Shown here: positions 35,800 to 46,522 of the stretch, in pieces
How positions within the stretch are numbered: the stretch's first letter is position 1
Layout: every line of letters begins with the position of its first letter
Source: Bradyrhizobium elkanii USDA 76
Lineage (GTDB): Bacteria; Pseudomonadota; Alphaproteobacteria; Rhizobiales; Xanthobacteraceae
Assembly: GCF_023278185.1 (NCBI RefSeq)
Contig: NZ_CP066356.1
Coordinates: forward strand, 8,610,001-8,674,000
Direction: 5' to 3'
Length of the DNA: 64,000 bases
Notes under the pieces: generated by a model
What the model saw: only the letters and a program-made list of their open reading frames with translations
The model's database searches: none
What the model was told of the DNA's origin: nothing
Program-made: the position numbers and the translations under genes

Positions 35800-37781
35800 A
35801 TCAGTGTCGTCCCCTCGATCTCCACCACGATCTTCCCCGTCGTCACCTGCTCGCCCTCGGCAACATCGATCGACGACACCGTGCCTGCGACGCCGGCAGT
35901 GTGGACGTGCTCCATCTTCATCGCTTCCAGCGTCATCACCGGCTGGCCGGCCGCGACCTTGTCGCCCGGCTTCACCAGCACCGCGACGACCCGGCCGTTC
36001 ATGGCGGCGCGGACCTTGCCGTCGCCGCCGGCCGCCGTCGCGCTCTCCGGCGGCGCAAGCGTGAGATCGCGTGCGGCCAGCGTGACGCCGCGATGCAGGA
36101 TATAGAGCCGATCGCCATCGCGCAGGAATTGGGCATGCTCCATCACCCCATCGTGGTGGAAGCGGATGCTGTCCTGGCCGAGCTCGTCGATGACGAAGCT
36201 GAAGCGATCGCCGTTGCGGATCGCGAGATAGCTGCCGTCGCGCTCGCGGACAATCTCGATCTCCTGCACGCCGTGGCCGAGATCGATTCGCAGGCCGAGC
36301 GGGAATGTCGCTGACAGCGACCGGCCGCGCTGCCATGGCGGCGCGTGCGGATGGGTAACGTAGAGCAGCAGCGCCGCAAGCGCGACATCGCTGCCGCGAT
36401 CGGGCCGGACCGCGAGCAGCGCTTCGCGGTTGTCGCCGATGAAGGCCGTGGTCGCCTCGCCCCTGGCAAAGACCGGATGGCGCAGGCAATCGATCAGGAA
36501 GCCCTGATTGGTCGTGATGCCGAAGGCGGTGAGCTGCTCCAGGGCGCAGATCAGCTTGCCGCGTGCCTCCGCGCGGGTCGTGCCTTGGCTGATGACTTTG
36601 GCAATCATCGAATCATAGAACGGCGGAATCTCCGAGCCGGACTGCAGCGCGTGCTCGACGCGGATGCCGTCGGGCATCTGCCACCGCGCCATCGTGCCGG
36701 ATTGCGGCATGAAATCGTGCGCGGCATCCTCCGAGCAGAGGCGGACTTCGATGGCATGGCCGAAGAACTTGATGTCCTCTTGGGTCAAGCCGAGCGGCGC
36801 GCCACTGGCGACGCGCAGCTGCAATTCGACCAGATCGAGCCCGGTGATCGCCTCGGTGACGGGATGCTCGACCTGCAGCCGCGTGTTCATCTCCATGAAG
36901 TAGAAATTGCCGGCGCGATCGAGCAGGAACTCCAGCGTGCCCGCACCCTCGTAGCCGATCGCCTTGACCGCCTGCACCGCGACCGCGCCCATCCGCGCGC
37001 GCAGTTCCGGCGTCACCGCCGGCGACGGCGCCTCCTCGACCAGCTTCTGGTGCCGCCGCTGCACCGAGCAATCGCGCTCACCGAGATGGATGGCGTTGCC
37101 ATGGCGGTCGCCGAACACCTGGATCTCGATGTGGCGGGGATTGACGATCGCGCGCTCCAGAATGACGGTTGGATCGCCGAACGCGCCCTGCGCCTCCGAC
37201 CGCGCGCTGCGCAGCGCATCGGGAAATGCCGCCGCATCGGTAACCAGCCGCATGCCGCGGCCGCCGCCGCCGGCGACCGCCTTGATCATCACGGGAAAGC
37301 CGATCGTCCTGGCTTCCGCCAGCATCACGGCATCGCTCTGGTCGGCGCCCTGATAGCCAGGCACGCAGGGCACGCCGGCCCGCTGCATAATCTCCTTGGC
37401 GCCGGCCTTGTTACCCATCGCAAGGATCGCTTCCGGCGACGGACCGATGAACACCAGACCCGCATCGCGGCAGGCCTGCGCAAAATCCTCGTTCTCGGCG
37501 AGGAAACCATAGCCGGGATGCACCGCGCCGGCGCCGCTCGCCTTGGCGGCGGCGATGATCGCGTCGATCTTCAGATAGGATTGCGCCGGCAGCGCCTCGC
37601 CGATTCGCACGGCCTGGTCGGCCTCGCGCACATGCAGCGCGTCGCGGTCGGCGTCCGAATAGACCGCGACGACGCCATGGCCGAGCCGCCGTGCCGACCG
37701 CATGATGCGCAGCGCGATCTCGCCGCGATTGGCGATCAGGATCTTGAAGAACGGCGTCCGCTTCACGATGGTACCGCTCAT
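35751..37781 (-). CDS. Acyl-CoA carboxylase alpha subunit (biotin carboxylase + BCCP)
   Basis: 676 residues from the ATG at 37781. N-terminal biotin carboxylase: [19 protein letters not shown], then the ATP-grasp glycine loop [12 protein letters not shown] and the active-site region [18 protein letters not shown]. The C-terminus is a biotinyl domain with [13 protein letters not shown], whose Lys carries biotin. With the beta subunit it carboxylates an acyl-CoA using bicarbonate and ATP; the architecture is that of 3-methylcrotonyl-, geranyl- or propionyl-CoA carboxylases. Its start overlaps the beta-subunit stop by 4 bases. It is the last gene of a leftward operon. Confidence 0.9.
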   Translation of the reverse strand: MSGTIVKRTPFFKILIANRGEIALRIMRSARRLGHGVVAVYSDADRDALHVREADQAVRIGEALPAQSYLKIDAIIAAAKASGAGAVHPGYGFLAENEDFAQACRDAGLVFIGPSPEAILAMGNKAGAKEIMQRAGVPCVPGYQGADQSDAVMLAEARTIGFPVMIKAVAGGGGRGMRLVTDAAAFPDALRSARSEAQGAFGDPTVILERAIVNPRHIEIQVFGDRHGNAIHLGERDCSVQRRHQKLVEEAPSPAVTPELRARMGAVAVQAVKAIGYEGAGTLEFLLDRAGNFYFMEMNTRLQVEHPVTEAITGLDLVELQLRVASGAPLGLTQEDIKFFGHAIEVRLCSEDAAHDFMPQSGTMARWQMPDGIRVEHALQSGSEIPPFYDSMIAKVISQGTTRAEARGKLICALEQLTAFGITTNQGFLIDCLRHPVFARGEATTAFIGDNREALLAVRPDRGSDVALAALLLYVTHPHAPPWQRGRSLSATFPLGLRIDLGHGVQEIEIVRERDGSYLAIRNGDRFSFVIDELGQDSIRFHHDGVMEHAQFLRDGDRLYILHRGVTLAARDLTLAPPESATAAGGDGKVRAAMNGRVVAVLVKPGDKVAAGQPVMTLEAMKMEHVHTAGVAGTVSSIDVAEGEQVTTGKIVVEIEGTTLIYEAACPVPSFSQQAT

Positions 37782-39394
37782 GGCCGCGCCACCGAGAACT
37801 GCATGCGCTGCGGGGTGCGGGCCTCGGCCTCGCGGCAGATCGAAAGCACCTCTGACAGCACCGTCCGCGTGTCGCGCGGATCGATCACGCCGTCGTCGAG
37901 CACGCGGGCGCTGGTCGAGAACACGTCCATCTGGCTGTCGAACACCCCTGTGATCTGCGCCTTCATCGCGTCCAGCTTCTCCTTCTCGATCGGCTTGCCG
38001 CGCCGCGCGGCGGCGGCTTCGGTGACGATCGCCATGGTTTCGGCGGCCTGCTCGCCGCCCATCACGGCGGTCTTGGCGTTGGGCCAGGAGAAGCAGAAGC
38101 GCGGGTGGAAACCGCGGCCGCACATGCCGTAATTGCCGGCGCCGAACGAGGCGCCGCAATACAGCGTGATCTGCGGCACCGTCGCCGAGGTCACCGCCTG
38201 GATCATCTTCGAGCCGTGCTTGATCATGCCGGCCTCTTCATAGGCCCGGCCCACCATGTAGCCGGTGGTGTTGTTCATGTAGAGGATCGGCGTGCGCGAC
38301 TGGCAGCAGGCCTGGATGAAATGCGTCGCCTTGTTGGCGCCGGGCACATCGAGCGGGCCATTATTGGTGATGATGCCGATCGCTTGGCCCTGGATGCGGG
38401 CATGGCCGCAGACCGTCGCCGGACCGTAATTGGCGCCGAACTCGGTGAAGTCGGAATCGTCGATGAAGCGCGCGATCGCCTGGCGCATGTCGACGGGACG
38501 CTTGTGATCCATCGGCATGATGCCGAGCAGTTCCTCGGCGTCATAGCGCGGCGGCTTGAACGCAGCCGGTTCGCGGTCCGGACGATCCCAAGGCAGCTTG
38601 GCCATGATGTCGCGCGCGATGCGCAGTGCGTCGCGGTCGTCCTCGGCGAGATAATCGCCGAGGCCCGAAATCGAGGTGTGCATCTCGGCGCCGCCGAGCT
38701 CCTCCTCGGTCGCGATCTCGCCGGTGGCGGCCTTGAGCAGAGGCGGACCGGCGAGGAAGGCGCGGGTGCGGCCGCGCACCATCACGATGTAGTCGGACAG
38801 GCCCGTCTGGTAGGCGCCGCCCGCGGTCGAGGAGCCGTGGGTGACGGTGACGACGGGAAGCCCCGCCGCCGACAGCCGCGCCAGGTTGCGGAAGATGTTG
38901 CCGCCGCGGACGAAGTCCTCGACACGGTAGCGCAGCAGATTGGCGCCGGCGCTCTCAACCAGCTGCACATAGGGCAGCTTGTTCTCCAGCGCAAGTTCCT
39001 GCACCCGCAGCGTCTTGTCGAGGCCGTAGGGCTGCAACGCGCCCGCGTCGATGCCGGCATCATTGGCGCTGACCATGCAGCGGATGCCGGAGACGAATCC
39101 GATACCGGCGACCAGTCCGCCGCCGGGCACGCTCTTGTCCGCATCCGCCACGTCGAACATGTAGCCGGCGAGCGTCGACAGTTCGAGGAAGGGCGAGCCG
39201 GGATCGAGCACCAGCGCGACGCGCTCGCGCGGCAACAGCTGGCCGCGCTTGTGGAAGCGGTCCTTTGCCACGGCGGAGGCTGCGCGCGTCCGCTCCTCCA
39301 GGGCGCGCATCCGGGCGATCAACGCCAGCATGCCGTCGCGATTGCCCTGGAACGCGGCGCTGCCGGTGGAAATCGTGTTCTCGATGATGGCCAC
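37778..39394 (-). CDS. Acyl-CoA carboxylase beta subunit (carboxyltransferase)
   Basis: 538 residues. GTG 39394 is used because it overlaps the ligase stop by one base (TAGTG), and the protein then begins VAIIENTISTGSAAFQGN; the frame continues upstream only as a shadow. It contains both crotonase-like halves, with the oxyanion glycines in SSTAGGAYQTGLSDY and FGAGNYGMCGRGFHPRF. The NYGMCGR segment and overall pattern are closest to methylcrotonyl-/geranyl-CoA carboxylase beta chains rather than propionyl-CoA carboxylase (recollection). The acyl substrate is probably a branched or unsaturated CoA ester. Confidence 0.88.
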   Translation of the reverse strand: MAIIENTISTGSAAFQGNRDGMLALIARMRALEERTRAASAVAKDRFHKRGQLLPRERVALVLDPGSPFLELSTLAGYMFDVADADKSVPGGGLVAGIGFVSGIRCMVSANDAGIDAGALQPYGLDKTLRVQELALENKLPYVQLVESAGANLLRYRVEDFVRGGNIFRNLARLSAAGLPVVTVTHGSSTAGGAYQTGLSDYIVMVRGRTRAFLAGPPLLKAATGEIATEEELGGAEMHTSISGLGDYLAEDDRDALRIARDIMAKLPWDRPDREPAAFKPPRYDAEELLGIMPMDHKRPVDMRQAIARFIDDSDFTEFGANYGPATVCGHARIQGQAIGIITNNGPLDVPGANKATHFIQACCQSRTPILYMNNTTGYMVGRAYEEAGMIKHGSKMIQAVTSATVPQITLYCGASFGAGNYGMCGRGFHPRFCFSWPNAKTAVMGGEQAAETMAIVTEAAAARRGKPIEKEKLDAMKAQITGVFDSQMDVFSTSARVLDDGVIDPRDTRTVLSEVLSICREAEARTPQRMQFSVARP

Positions 39395-40992
39395 TAGGCG
39401 CGCTCCACAAAATGCCCACTGTATTGCTGCCGCAGTTCGACCTTGCGCAGCTTGCCAGTCGCGGTCATCGGCATCTCCTCGAGGATACGCACCAGCTTCG
39501 GCACCTGGAAGCCACCGAGATGCTTTCTGCAATGCGCCTCGATGCCGGCCTCGTCGGCCACCGCGCCGGGTTTCAGCTTGACGAAGGCGGAGACCGCTTC
39601 GCCCCATTGCGGATGCGGCAGGCCGACCACGGCGGCATTCTGCACGGCGGGGTGCGCCAGCAACGTCTCCTCGATCTTGACGGAGGCAACGTTCTCGCCG
39701 CCCGACTTGATCATATCCTTCTTGCGGTCGAGGAACAGCACCTCGCCATTGCCGTCGATCAGGGCAAGATCGCCGGTATGATGCCAGCCGAACTTGCGCG
39801 CCTCCTCGGTCGATCTGGGGTCCTTGTAGTAGCCCATCATCACATTGGGCCCGCGATGCACCAGCTCGCCGATCTCGCCGCGCGGCAGCAGGTTGCCATT
39901 GTCGTCCATGATCGCGGTCTCGTTGACGATCAGCGATTCGCCCCAATAGTTGCCGAAGCGGTCGAGCTGCACCTCCGGGCGGGACATCGTCGTCGCCGGA
40001 TACATCTCGGTCTGGCCGCTGGACAGCACGAAGTTCGGACAGAGATCGGCGATGGCGCGCTCGAGCAGCGGCTTGCCCATCGGCGCCATGGTGTAGATGC
40101 AGCAGCGCAGACCCGACAGGTCGTAGTCGCGCCGGCGCGGATGGTCGAGGATCGCCTGGTACATCAAGGACAGACCGACGAACACAGTGAGCTTATCGCG
40201 CACGATCGCCTCCATGCAGGCGACCGGATCGAAGCCGCGCATCAGCGCCATGCGGCCGCCGACCGAGAGATAGCTGAGCAGCAGCACGTGGCCGGCGCAG
40301 TGGAACAGCGGAAACTGCCCGGTGATCCCGTCATCGCGCGAGAGCTGCATCTCGATGCAGTTGCTCATCACGGCCATGACCACGGCGAGGTGACAATGCA
40401 TCGCGCCCTTCGGCCGCGAGGTCGTGCCTGACGTATAGATGATCATCGCGAGGTCGCGGTCGTTGATCTCGATGTCAGGCTCGATATCGGACTGTCCCTC
40501 CAGCAGACCGTTGAACTCCTGCAATCCGGTCTTGCCGGCATTGCCGGTCAGGTCGATCGCGATCATCTCCATGCCGCGCGCTTCCAGCGCGGCGCGGCGG
40601 TCAGCCTGGGCATGAAGGGCGTCGTCGATGACGGCGAAACGCACCTCGGCATGGCCGAGGATGTAGTCCATGTCAGACGGTCCGAGCATGGTGTTGATCG
40701 GCACCCAGACCAGGCCGGCGCGGTGAATGCCGAACAGCGCTTTGACGAATTCGACGGAGTTGTTGCAGATGGTCGAGATCTTTTCGCCTGGCTTCAGCCC
40801 GCGCTGCACCAGATGATTGGCGAAGCGATTGGCGTCGCGCTCGAGCTCGGTAAAGGTGACCTGCCGGTTGCCATCGGTCAGCGCGATGCGATCCGGAAAT
40901 CGCCGCGCGGCACGCTTCAGGAGGTCACCGATCGCGACCCGCCCGATGCGGCCCGGCCCGGTGACGCCACCGGGTGCTGCGAGATTGTGCAT
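39394..40992 (-). CDS. AMP-dependent acyl-CoA synthetase
   Basis: A 532-residue adenylate-forming ligase. IIYTSGTTSRPKGAMHCH is the phosphate-binding motif, SSGQTEMYPA stands in the ATP-site position, and GDLALIDGNGEVLFLDRKKDMIKSGG (quoted in part by family logic) gives the hinge. MTATGKLRKVELR holds the catalytic Lys. It likely loads the acid that the downstream carboxylase then acts on. It is in the same orientation as and directly abuts the beta subunit; upstream, a 142-base gap with a repeat separates it from the BKACE gene. Confidence 0.88.
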   Translation of the reverse strand: MHNLAAPGGVTGPGRIGRVAIGDLLKRAARRFPDRIALTDGNRQVTFTELERDANRFANHLVQRGLKPGEKISTICNNSVEFVKALFGIHRAGLVWVPINTMLGPSDMDYILGHAEVRFAVIDDALHAQADRRAALEARGMEMIAIDLTGNAGKTGLQEFNGLLEGQSDIEPDIEINDRDLAMIIYTSGTTSRPKGAMHCHLAVVMAVMSNCIEMQLSRDDGITGQFPLFHCAGHVLLLSYLSVGGRMALMRGFDPVACMEAIVRDKLTVFVGLSLMYQAILDHPRRRDYDLSGLRCCIYTMAPMGKPLLERAIADLCPNFVLSSGQTEMYPATTMSRPEVQLDRFGNYWGESLIVNETAIMDDNGNLLPRGEIGELVHRGPNVMMGYYKDPRSTEEARKFGWHHTGDLALIDGNGEVLFLDRKKDMIKSGGENVASVKIEETLLAHPAVQNAAVVGLPHPQWGEAVSAFVKLKPGAVADEAGIEAHCRKHLGGFQVPKLVRILEEMPMTATGKLRKVELRQQYSGHFVERA

Positions 40993-41008
40993 GTATGTCC
41001 TCCTGCCT

Positions 41009-41123
41009 CGTCATTGCGAGGAGCTCGCGACAAGATTGCAAAGCAATTTTGCGCTGAAGCGACGAAGCAATCCATACTGTCCAAACGGCAAGATGGAGTG
41101 CTTCGCTGCGCTCGCAATGACGG
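41009..41123. repeat. Composite palindromic repeat (CGTCATTGCGAG family)
   Basis: It begins CGTCATTGCGAGGAGC and ends CGCTCGCAATGACG, with complementary ends and inner GAAGCAATCCA. Elements of this form are widespread in intergenic DNA of Bradyrhizobium and relatives. It sits between the BKACE gene and the acyl-CoA ligase. Confidence 0.8.
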
Positions 41124-41134
41124 CTGGCGTGTCC

Positions 41135-42001
41135 CTATTGCCTTACCCCGAAAATCTGCCGCGCTTCCGCGGGGCTCGCGATCTCGCGGCCGGCGCGGCG
41201 CGCGCAGGCGGCGAGCCCTTCGACGAGCTGCCCGTTCGACGTCACCTTGGTGCCGTCGCCGAGATAGAACGTATCCTCGAGCCCGCTGCGCAGATGGCCG
41301 CCGAGATCGGCGGCGCGCTGGTGCAGCGGCCAGATCTCGGCACGACCGATCGCGGTGACCTGCCAATGCGCCTCCGGCGCCTTCAGCCTCAACAGGATCG
41401 GCAACAACTCCGGATCGGCCGGCATGCCCGAGGCGACGCCCATCACGAAATTGTATTCGAGCGGGCCGGAATACATCCCGGTCTGCCGGTACATGCCGAC
41501 GCAGCGCACGATGCCGACATCGAAGCATTCGAATTCGGGGATGGTGCCGGCCGCTTTCATCACGTCGAGATAGTCCTGCACCTTCTCGACGGCGTTATCG
41601 AACATCATCGGCGGCCAGGCCCAGGTGTTGTCGGCCTTGACCTTGAGATAGTTCAGCGAGCCGGCATTGCAGGCCGCGATCTCGGGCCGGGTTTCGCGCA
41701 CGCAATCGAGCGCGCCCTGGTAGTTCGGGCCTGACGTGCCGGTGGTGTGGTTGATGATCACGCCGGGGCAGGCCTCGCGGATCGCCTGCTGGATCTCCTT
41801 GCTGACGCCGACGTCCCACGACGGCAGATGGCCCTTGTTCGGCTCCTGCTGCCGCAGATGGATGTGCATGATGCTGGCGCCGGCGTTGAACGCGGCCCTG
41901 GCCTCGCGCGCCATCTGTTCCGGCGTCACCGGAACGTTGTGCTGCTTCGGGTCGGTAAGCACGCCGTTCAGCGCGCAGGTGATGACGGCCTTGTCGCTCA
42001 T
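41135..42001 (-). CDS. BKACE family 3-keto-acid cleavage enzyme (DUF849)
   Basis: 288 residues from the ATG at 42001. The zinc ligands H46 and H48 are visible in SIMHIHLR, and the TIM-barrel segments TTGTSGPNYQGALDCV and HLRSGLEDTFYLGDG are conserved in the family. These enzymes react a 3-oxo acid with acetyl-CoA to give acetoacetate and a shorter acyl-CoA; the best known is 3-keto-5-aminohexanoate cleavage enzyme of lysine fermentation, but members have varied substrates. It is first in the leftward set with the ligase and carboxylase, suggesting a shared degradation route. Confidence 0.88.
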   Translation of the reverse strand: MSDKAVITCALNGVLTDPKQHNVPVTPEQMAREARAAFNAGASIMHIHLRQQEPNKGHLPSWDVGVSKEIQQAIREACPGVIINHTTGTSGPNYQGALDCVRETRPEIAACNAGSLNYLKVKADNTWAWPPMMFDNAVEKVQDYLDVMKAAGTIPEFECFDVGIVRCVGMYRQTGMYSGPLEYNFVMGVASGMPADPELLPILLRLKAPEAHWQVTAIGRAEIWPLHQRAADLGGHLRSGLEDTFYLGDGTKVTSNGQLVEGLAACARRAGREIASPAEARQIFGVRQ

Positions 42002-42214
42002 GGGTCTCTTGTCCGCTTTGCAGCGCACATGCGCTGCTGATCTTGCTATGATGAGAACTTTGCCTTCGCGCCATCTTGCGTTGACTGGCTAAGTGGATGC
42101 GCTCACGACACAATCCGCCGCCAGCCGGTTAACACAAGACGCGACGCCCGCGTGACGCATAGCCTTGCTGTAAGCAGAAGCGGCGCAACAAGCCGGCATC
42201 ACGGGGAGAAAGTC

Positions 42215-43438
42215 ATGATCTCGATCAACCGGCGCGCATGGCTTACCCGCGCGGCAGGCGTGGGGCTTGCCGCAGTCGCAGGCGTCCGAGCTTCACTTGC
42301 CGAGGACACGCCCGGCGTCACCGCGACCGAGATCAGGATCGGCAGCACCACCTCCCTGAGCGGCCCGGTGTCCGCGCTCGGCGTACAGGCGCGCTGCCAG
42401 GAAGCCTATTTCAAGATGCTGAACGAGCAGGGCGGCATCGCCGGCCGGCAGATCAAGTACATCTACTACGACGACGCGTTCAATCCGGCGAAGACGGTCG
42501 AGCAGGTGCGCCGCCTGATCGAAAGCGACAATGTCGCCTTCCTGTTCAACATGCTCGGCACCGCGCCGAACTCGTCTGTCGTCAAATACATCAACGCCGC
42601 CAAGGTGCCGCACCTGTTCCTGTCGGTGAACGGCGACAAATGGGGCGACTACAAGACCTATCCCTGGACCATGGGCTTTGCGCCGAGCGCGCGGACCGAG
42701 GCGCAGGTGTTCGTCAAATACGCGCTGAGCCAGAACAAGAACGCGAAATTCGCGGTGCTCTACCAGAACGACGATCTCGGCAAGGATTTCGTCGCCGGAG
42801 CCAAGGACGTGCTCGGCGAGCGGTTCGCGACCGCAGCCGTGGTGGCTTCGCACGAGGTCACCGATCCCACGATCGATTCCCAGATCGTGGCGCTGCGCGG
42901 CGCCAATCCCGATGTGCTGATCTCGGGCACCACGGCAAAGTTCTGCGCGCAGTCGATTCGCAAGATCTATGAGCTCGGCTGGAAGCCGATGCACTTCATC
43001 GCCAGCGGCGCCGCCTCGATCTCATCGACCATTGCGCCTGTCGGCCTCGACAAGTCGCAGGGCACGATCTCGTCGGCCTATGTCAAGGACGTCGCCGACC
43101 CTGCCTGGGCCAATGATCCCGGCGTGAAGGACTTCCTCGCCTTCATGGAAAAGTACTTCCCCGACGGCAATCCGAAGGAGGGCTACAACCTCTACGCCTA
43201 CACGGTGGCGCAGGTCTTGAAGATCGTGCTCGAGCAATGCAAGGGCAATTTCAGCCGCGACAACATCATGGCGCAGGCCAACAACCTGAAGGACATCGAG
43301 GTCCCGACGCTGTTGCCCGGCATCCGCGTCAACACCAGCCCGACCAATCATCACCCGCTGCAGCAGCTTCAGCTGCAACGGATCGAAGGGCCCGGCTGGC
43401 TGCGGTTCGGCGAGGTGATCCAGGGCGCGAATTTCTAG
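42215..43438 (+). CDS. Branched-chain amino-acid-type ABC substrate-binding protein (orphan)
   Basis: 407 residues from ATG 42215, with GGGGAGAA upstream. The N-terminus NRRAWLTRAAGVGLAAVAG looks like a twin-arginine export signal, followed by EIRIGSTTSLSGPVSALG, the Peripla_BP_6 opening. It is about the same length and style as the protein at 49542 and is alignable with it (GGI.GR.I..I.YDD...P.KTVEQ.R.LIE). It is divergent from the BKACE operon, so it may bind that pathway's substrate. No permease genes are adjacent. Confidence 0.88.
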   Translation: MISINRRAWLTRAAGVGLAAVAGVRASLAEDTPGVTATEIRIGSTTSLSGPVSALGVQARCQEAYFKMLNEQGGIAGRQIKYIYYDDAFNPAKTVEQVRRLIESDNVAFLFNMLGTAPNSSVVKYINAAKVPHLFLSVNGDKWGDYKTYPWTMGFAPSARTEAQVFVKYALSQNKNAKFAVLYQNDDLGKDFVAGAKDVLGERFATAAVVASHEVTDPTIDSQIVALRGANPDVLISGTTAKFCAQSIRKIYELGWKPMHFIASGAASISSTIAPVGLDKSQGTISSAYVKDVADPAWANDPGVKDFLAFMEKYFPDGNPKEGYNLYAYTVAQVLKIVLEQCKGNFSRDNIMAQANNLKDIEVPTLLPGIRVNTSPTNHHPLQQLQLQRIEGPGWLRFGEVIQGANF

Positions 43439-43440
43439 CC

Positions 43441-43557
43441 GTCGTCCCGGCGAAAGCCGGGACCCATAACCACCGCTGCTTATTGTTTAACAGCGCGTTG
43501 CCATCCCGCATGACGGATAGATCACGCGGTATGGGTCCGGCTTTCGCCGGGACGACA
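43441..43557. repeat. Composite inverted repeat (GTCGTCCCGGCGAAAGCCGGGAC family)
   Basis: The left arm GTCGTCCCGGCGAAAGCC with GGGACCCATA and the right arm TATGGGTCC with GGCTTTCGCCGGGACGAC are inverted copies of about 27 bases differing by one base, around a 60-base centre. It sits between two convergent genes. Shorter or variant copies lie at 7227 and 24941. Confidence 0.85.
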
Positions 43558-43559
43558 GT

Positions 43560-44390
43560 CTAAGTCAACGCGCGCTCGCTTGCCGCCTGTCCGGTGCGAT
43601 AGATCGCAAGGTCCCGCGAGCCGGAGAAGATCGCGCGCGGCTTCAAGCCATAGAAGCGACGAATCGAATGACTGAAATGCGTCGAGTCGGGATAGCCGAT
43701 ATCCTGCGCGAGATGCGCGAGGTTGATGTCCTGGTTGGCGAAGTGCAGCAGATGCCGCGCGCGTTTCCAGGCGCGGAAGGAGCGGAACGAGATCCCGGTC
43801 TCCTCCTTGAACAGATGCAGGAAGCGCGAGGGCGATAGCCCGGCCTCGGCGGCGCAGCCTGCCGCCGTCACCGGCTCGCCGGAGAACTGCCCGATGCGGC
43901 CGATCGCGCGCACGACACGCGGATCGAGCACACGCTGCGGCAGCGCGTCGCCGAAGCACATGGTATCGAACTCGGCATTCGCGATCGCATCGCGATGCTG
44001 CATCTCGGCGAGCGTCGCATAGGCGTTCCGGATGCGATTGGCGAACAGATGAGAGTCCGGTCCTTGCAAACGGCGGGCGACCGCCTCAAGCGTGCCGTCG
44101 GGCACACTCTCCGGCTCGATCGCGACGCAGATCGCCGAGCGATATTCGCTGGTGATGGTGTGGCGCAGGTTCGGCATCGTCACCGCGATCTCGCCATGCG
44201 ACTCGCGGCCGTCGCTGGTCGACAGATGCAGCCCGTCGCGGATCGCGACATAGACATGGAATGCGCCGGGACAGCGCTCGCGCGGGCGTCCGAGCAGCCC
44301 GGCATAGAACACCCGTTCCGGCGTAATCAGCATCCGGTGACCGGATTGCTGGCTGGAGCTCTGGCACTTCGCGTCCACGATCGCGTCCAT
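43560..44390 (-). CDS. AraC family transcriptional regulator
   Basis: 276 residues from the ATG at 44390, preceded by AGGAGG at ideal spacing; an upstream in-frame ATG at 44447 has none. The N-terminal half is a cupin-like sensor without a recognised ligand motif. The C-terminal ~100 residues carry two helix-turn-helix units: AGCAAEAGLSPSRFLHLFKE and LAHLAQDIGYPDSTHFSHSIRRFYG, the AraC signature. It lies between the catabolic binding protein and the GST/acyl-CoA dehydrogenase operon and is the only local candidate regulator for these genes. Confidence 0.9.
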   Translation of the reverse strand: MDAIVDAKCQSSSQQSGHRMLITPERVFYAGLLGRPRERCPGAFHVYVAIRDGLHLSTSDGRESHGEIAVTMPNLRHTITSEYRSAICVAIEPESVPDGTLEAVARRLQGPDSHLFANRIRNAYATLAEMQHRDAIANAEFDTMCFGDALPQRVLDPRVVRAIGRIGQFSGEPVTAAGCAAEAGLSPSRFLHLFKEETGISFRSFRAWKRARHLLHFANQDINLAHLAQDIGYPDSTHFSHSIRRFYGLKPRAIFSGSRDLAIYRTGQAASERALT

Positions 44391-44477
44391 GGCGGTTCCT
44401 CCTCGCGCGACTCTTTGGGCCGCTGCGGCGGAGCTACCATAACGCAAATTCGCAAGCTGTCACCGATGCGAAATGTC

Positions 44478-44570
44478 GTCATTCAGGGGCGATGCGACGC
44501 ATCGAACCCGGAATCTCGAGGTTCCGGGTTCAATGCTGCGCATTGCCCCGGAACGACGGAAAACTTACGG
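44478..44570. repeat. REP-like palindrome
   Basis: A perfect 9-base inner stem (AACCCGGAA / TTCCGGGTT, 44505-44530) sits inside longer imperfect complementary flanks (GGGGCGATGCG...CGCATTGCCCC). It is located between the GST stop and the AraC gene and may serve as the GST operon's transcript end. Confidence 0.7.
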
Positions 44571-45220
44571 CCGCGTCCGCGGCGCAACGTTCTGTTCCTG
44601 CCCGGCTTTTTGCTCCGCCGCCACCGCGCGCTGGTAGCCGTCGCGCTGCTGCAGCCGCGCCCAATAGGCCGCGACATTCGGCCCGAAATCCTTGGCGAGA
44701 CCGATATTGCTGGCAAGCCGCAGCGCATAACCGTTCGTGATGTCGGCCGCCGTGAAGCGTTCCGCGCAGAGGAATTCCGACTTCGCGGCGGCAGCTTCCA
44801 CCGCGCGCAGCCGGCCCAGGAACCATTTTGCATAATCGCCCGAGACCTGCGGGTTGCGCCGCTCCTCCGGTTCGAGCTGGCTGTAGCGGAGCACCAGCGT
44901 CTGCGGGAAGGTCAGCGTCGCGTCGGAAAAATACATCCAGTTCAGGAACGCGCCATAGGCCGGCTCGTCGACGCCGACAATCAGCGGCGTCGGGCCGTAT
45001 TTCGTGCCGAGGTAATGGCAGATGCCTGACGACTCCGTCATCCTGGTCTCGCCATCGATCATGAACGGGATGGTGCCGAGCGGATTGATGCCGAGATATT
45101 CCTTGGCGAACACGCGCGGCGGGAACGGCAGCATCTTCAGCTCATAGGGCAGCCCAAGCTCCTCCAGCATCCACAGCGGACGGAACGAGCGCGCGGCGTC
45201 GCAGTGATAGAGCGTGATCA

Positions 45221-45221
<1 letters not shown>
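44565..45221 (-). CDS. Glutathione S-transferase family protein
   Basis: 218 residues. The N-terminal thioredoxin-like domain is MITLYHCDAARSFRPLWMLEE with the cis-Pro region NPLGTIPFMIDG and the glutathione-binding MTESSGICHYL. The C-terminal helical domain includes FTAADITNGYAL. GSTs of this class often act in aromatic degradation (isomerisation, ring or ether cleavage) as well as detoxification. The ATG overlaps the stop of the acyl-CoA dehydrogenase by one base (TGATG), so it is the last gene of that operon. Confidence 0.88.
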
Positions 45222-46390
<1,169 letters not shown>

Positions 46391-46421
46391 TTTGCTATGT
46401 AACTCCGTCAAAGCTTCTATT

Positions 46422-46514
46422 CCGTCATGGCCGGGCTTGTCCCGGCCATCCACGTCTTGTTTGTCGCCGAAAAGAAAGACGTGGATGCCCGGGACAAGCC
46501 CGGGCATGACGACA
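46422..46514. repeat. Composite inverted repeat (GTCATGGCCGGGCTTGTCCCGG family)
   Basis: The left half has TGGCCGGGCTTGTCCCGGCCA, CCACGTCTT and the right half AAGACGTGG and CCCGGGACAAGCCCGGGCATGAC, so the halves are inverted copies around a short centre (TGTTTGTCGCCGAAAAG). It lies between the two acyl-CoA dehydrogenase genes. Confidence 0.85.
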
Positions 46515-46522
46515 CACTGATC

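Noticed and set aside
36345..38132. A 595-codon plus-strand frame
   Set aside because: It is antisense to the biotin carboxylase gene and has no recognisable domain.
46391..46507. An N-terminal extension of the acyl-CoA dehydrogenase (PGLVPGIHVF...)
   Set aside because: This is translation of the intergenic inverted repeat; the same peptide motif appears wherever the repeat is read in this frame.
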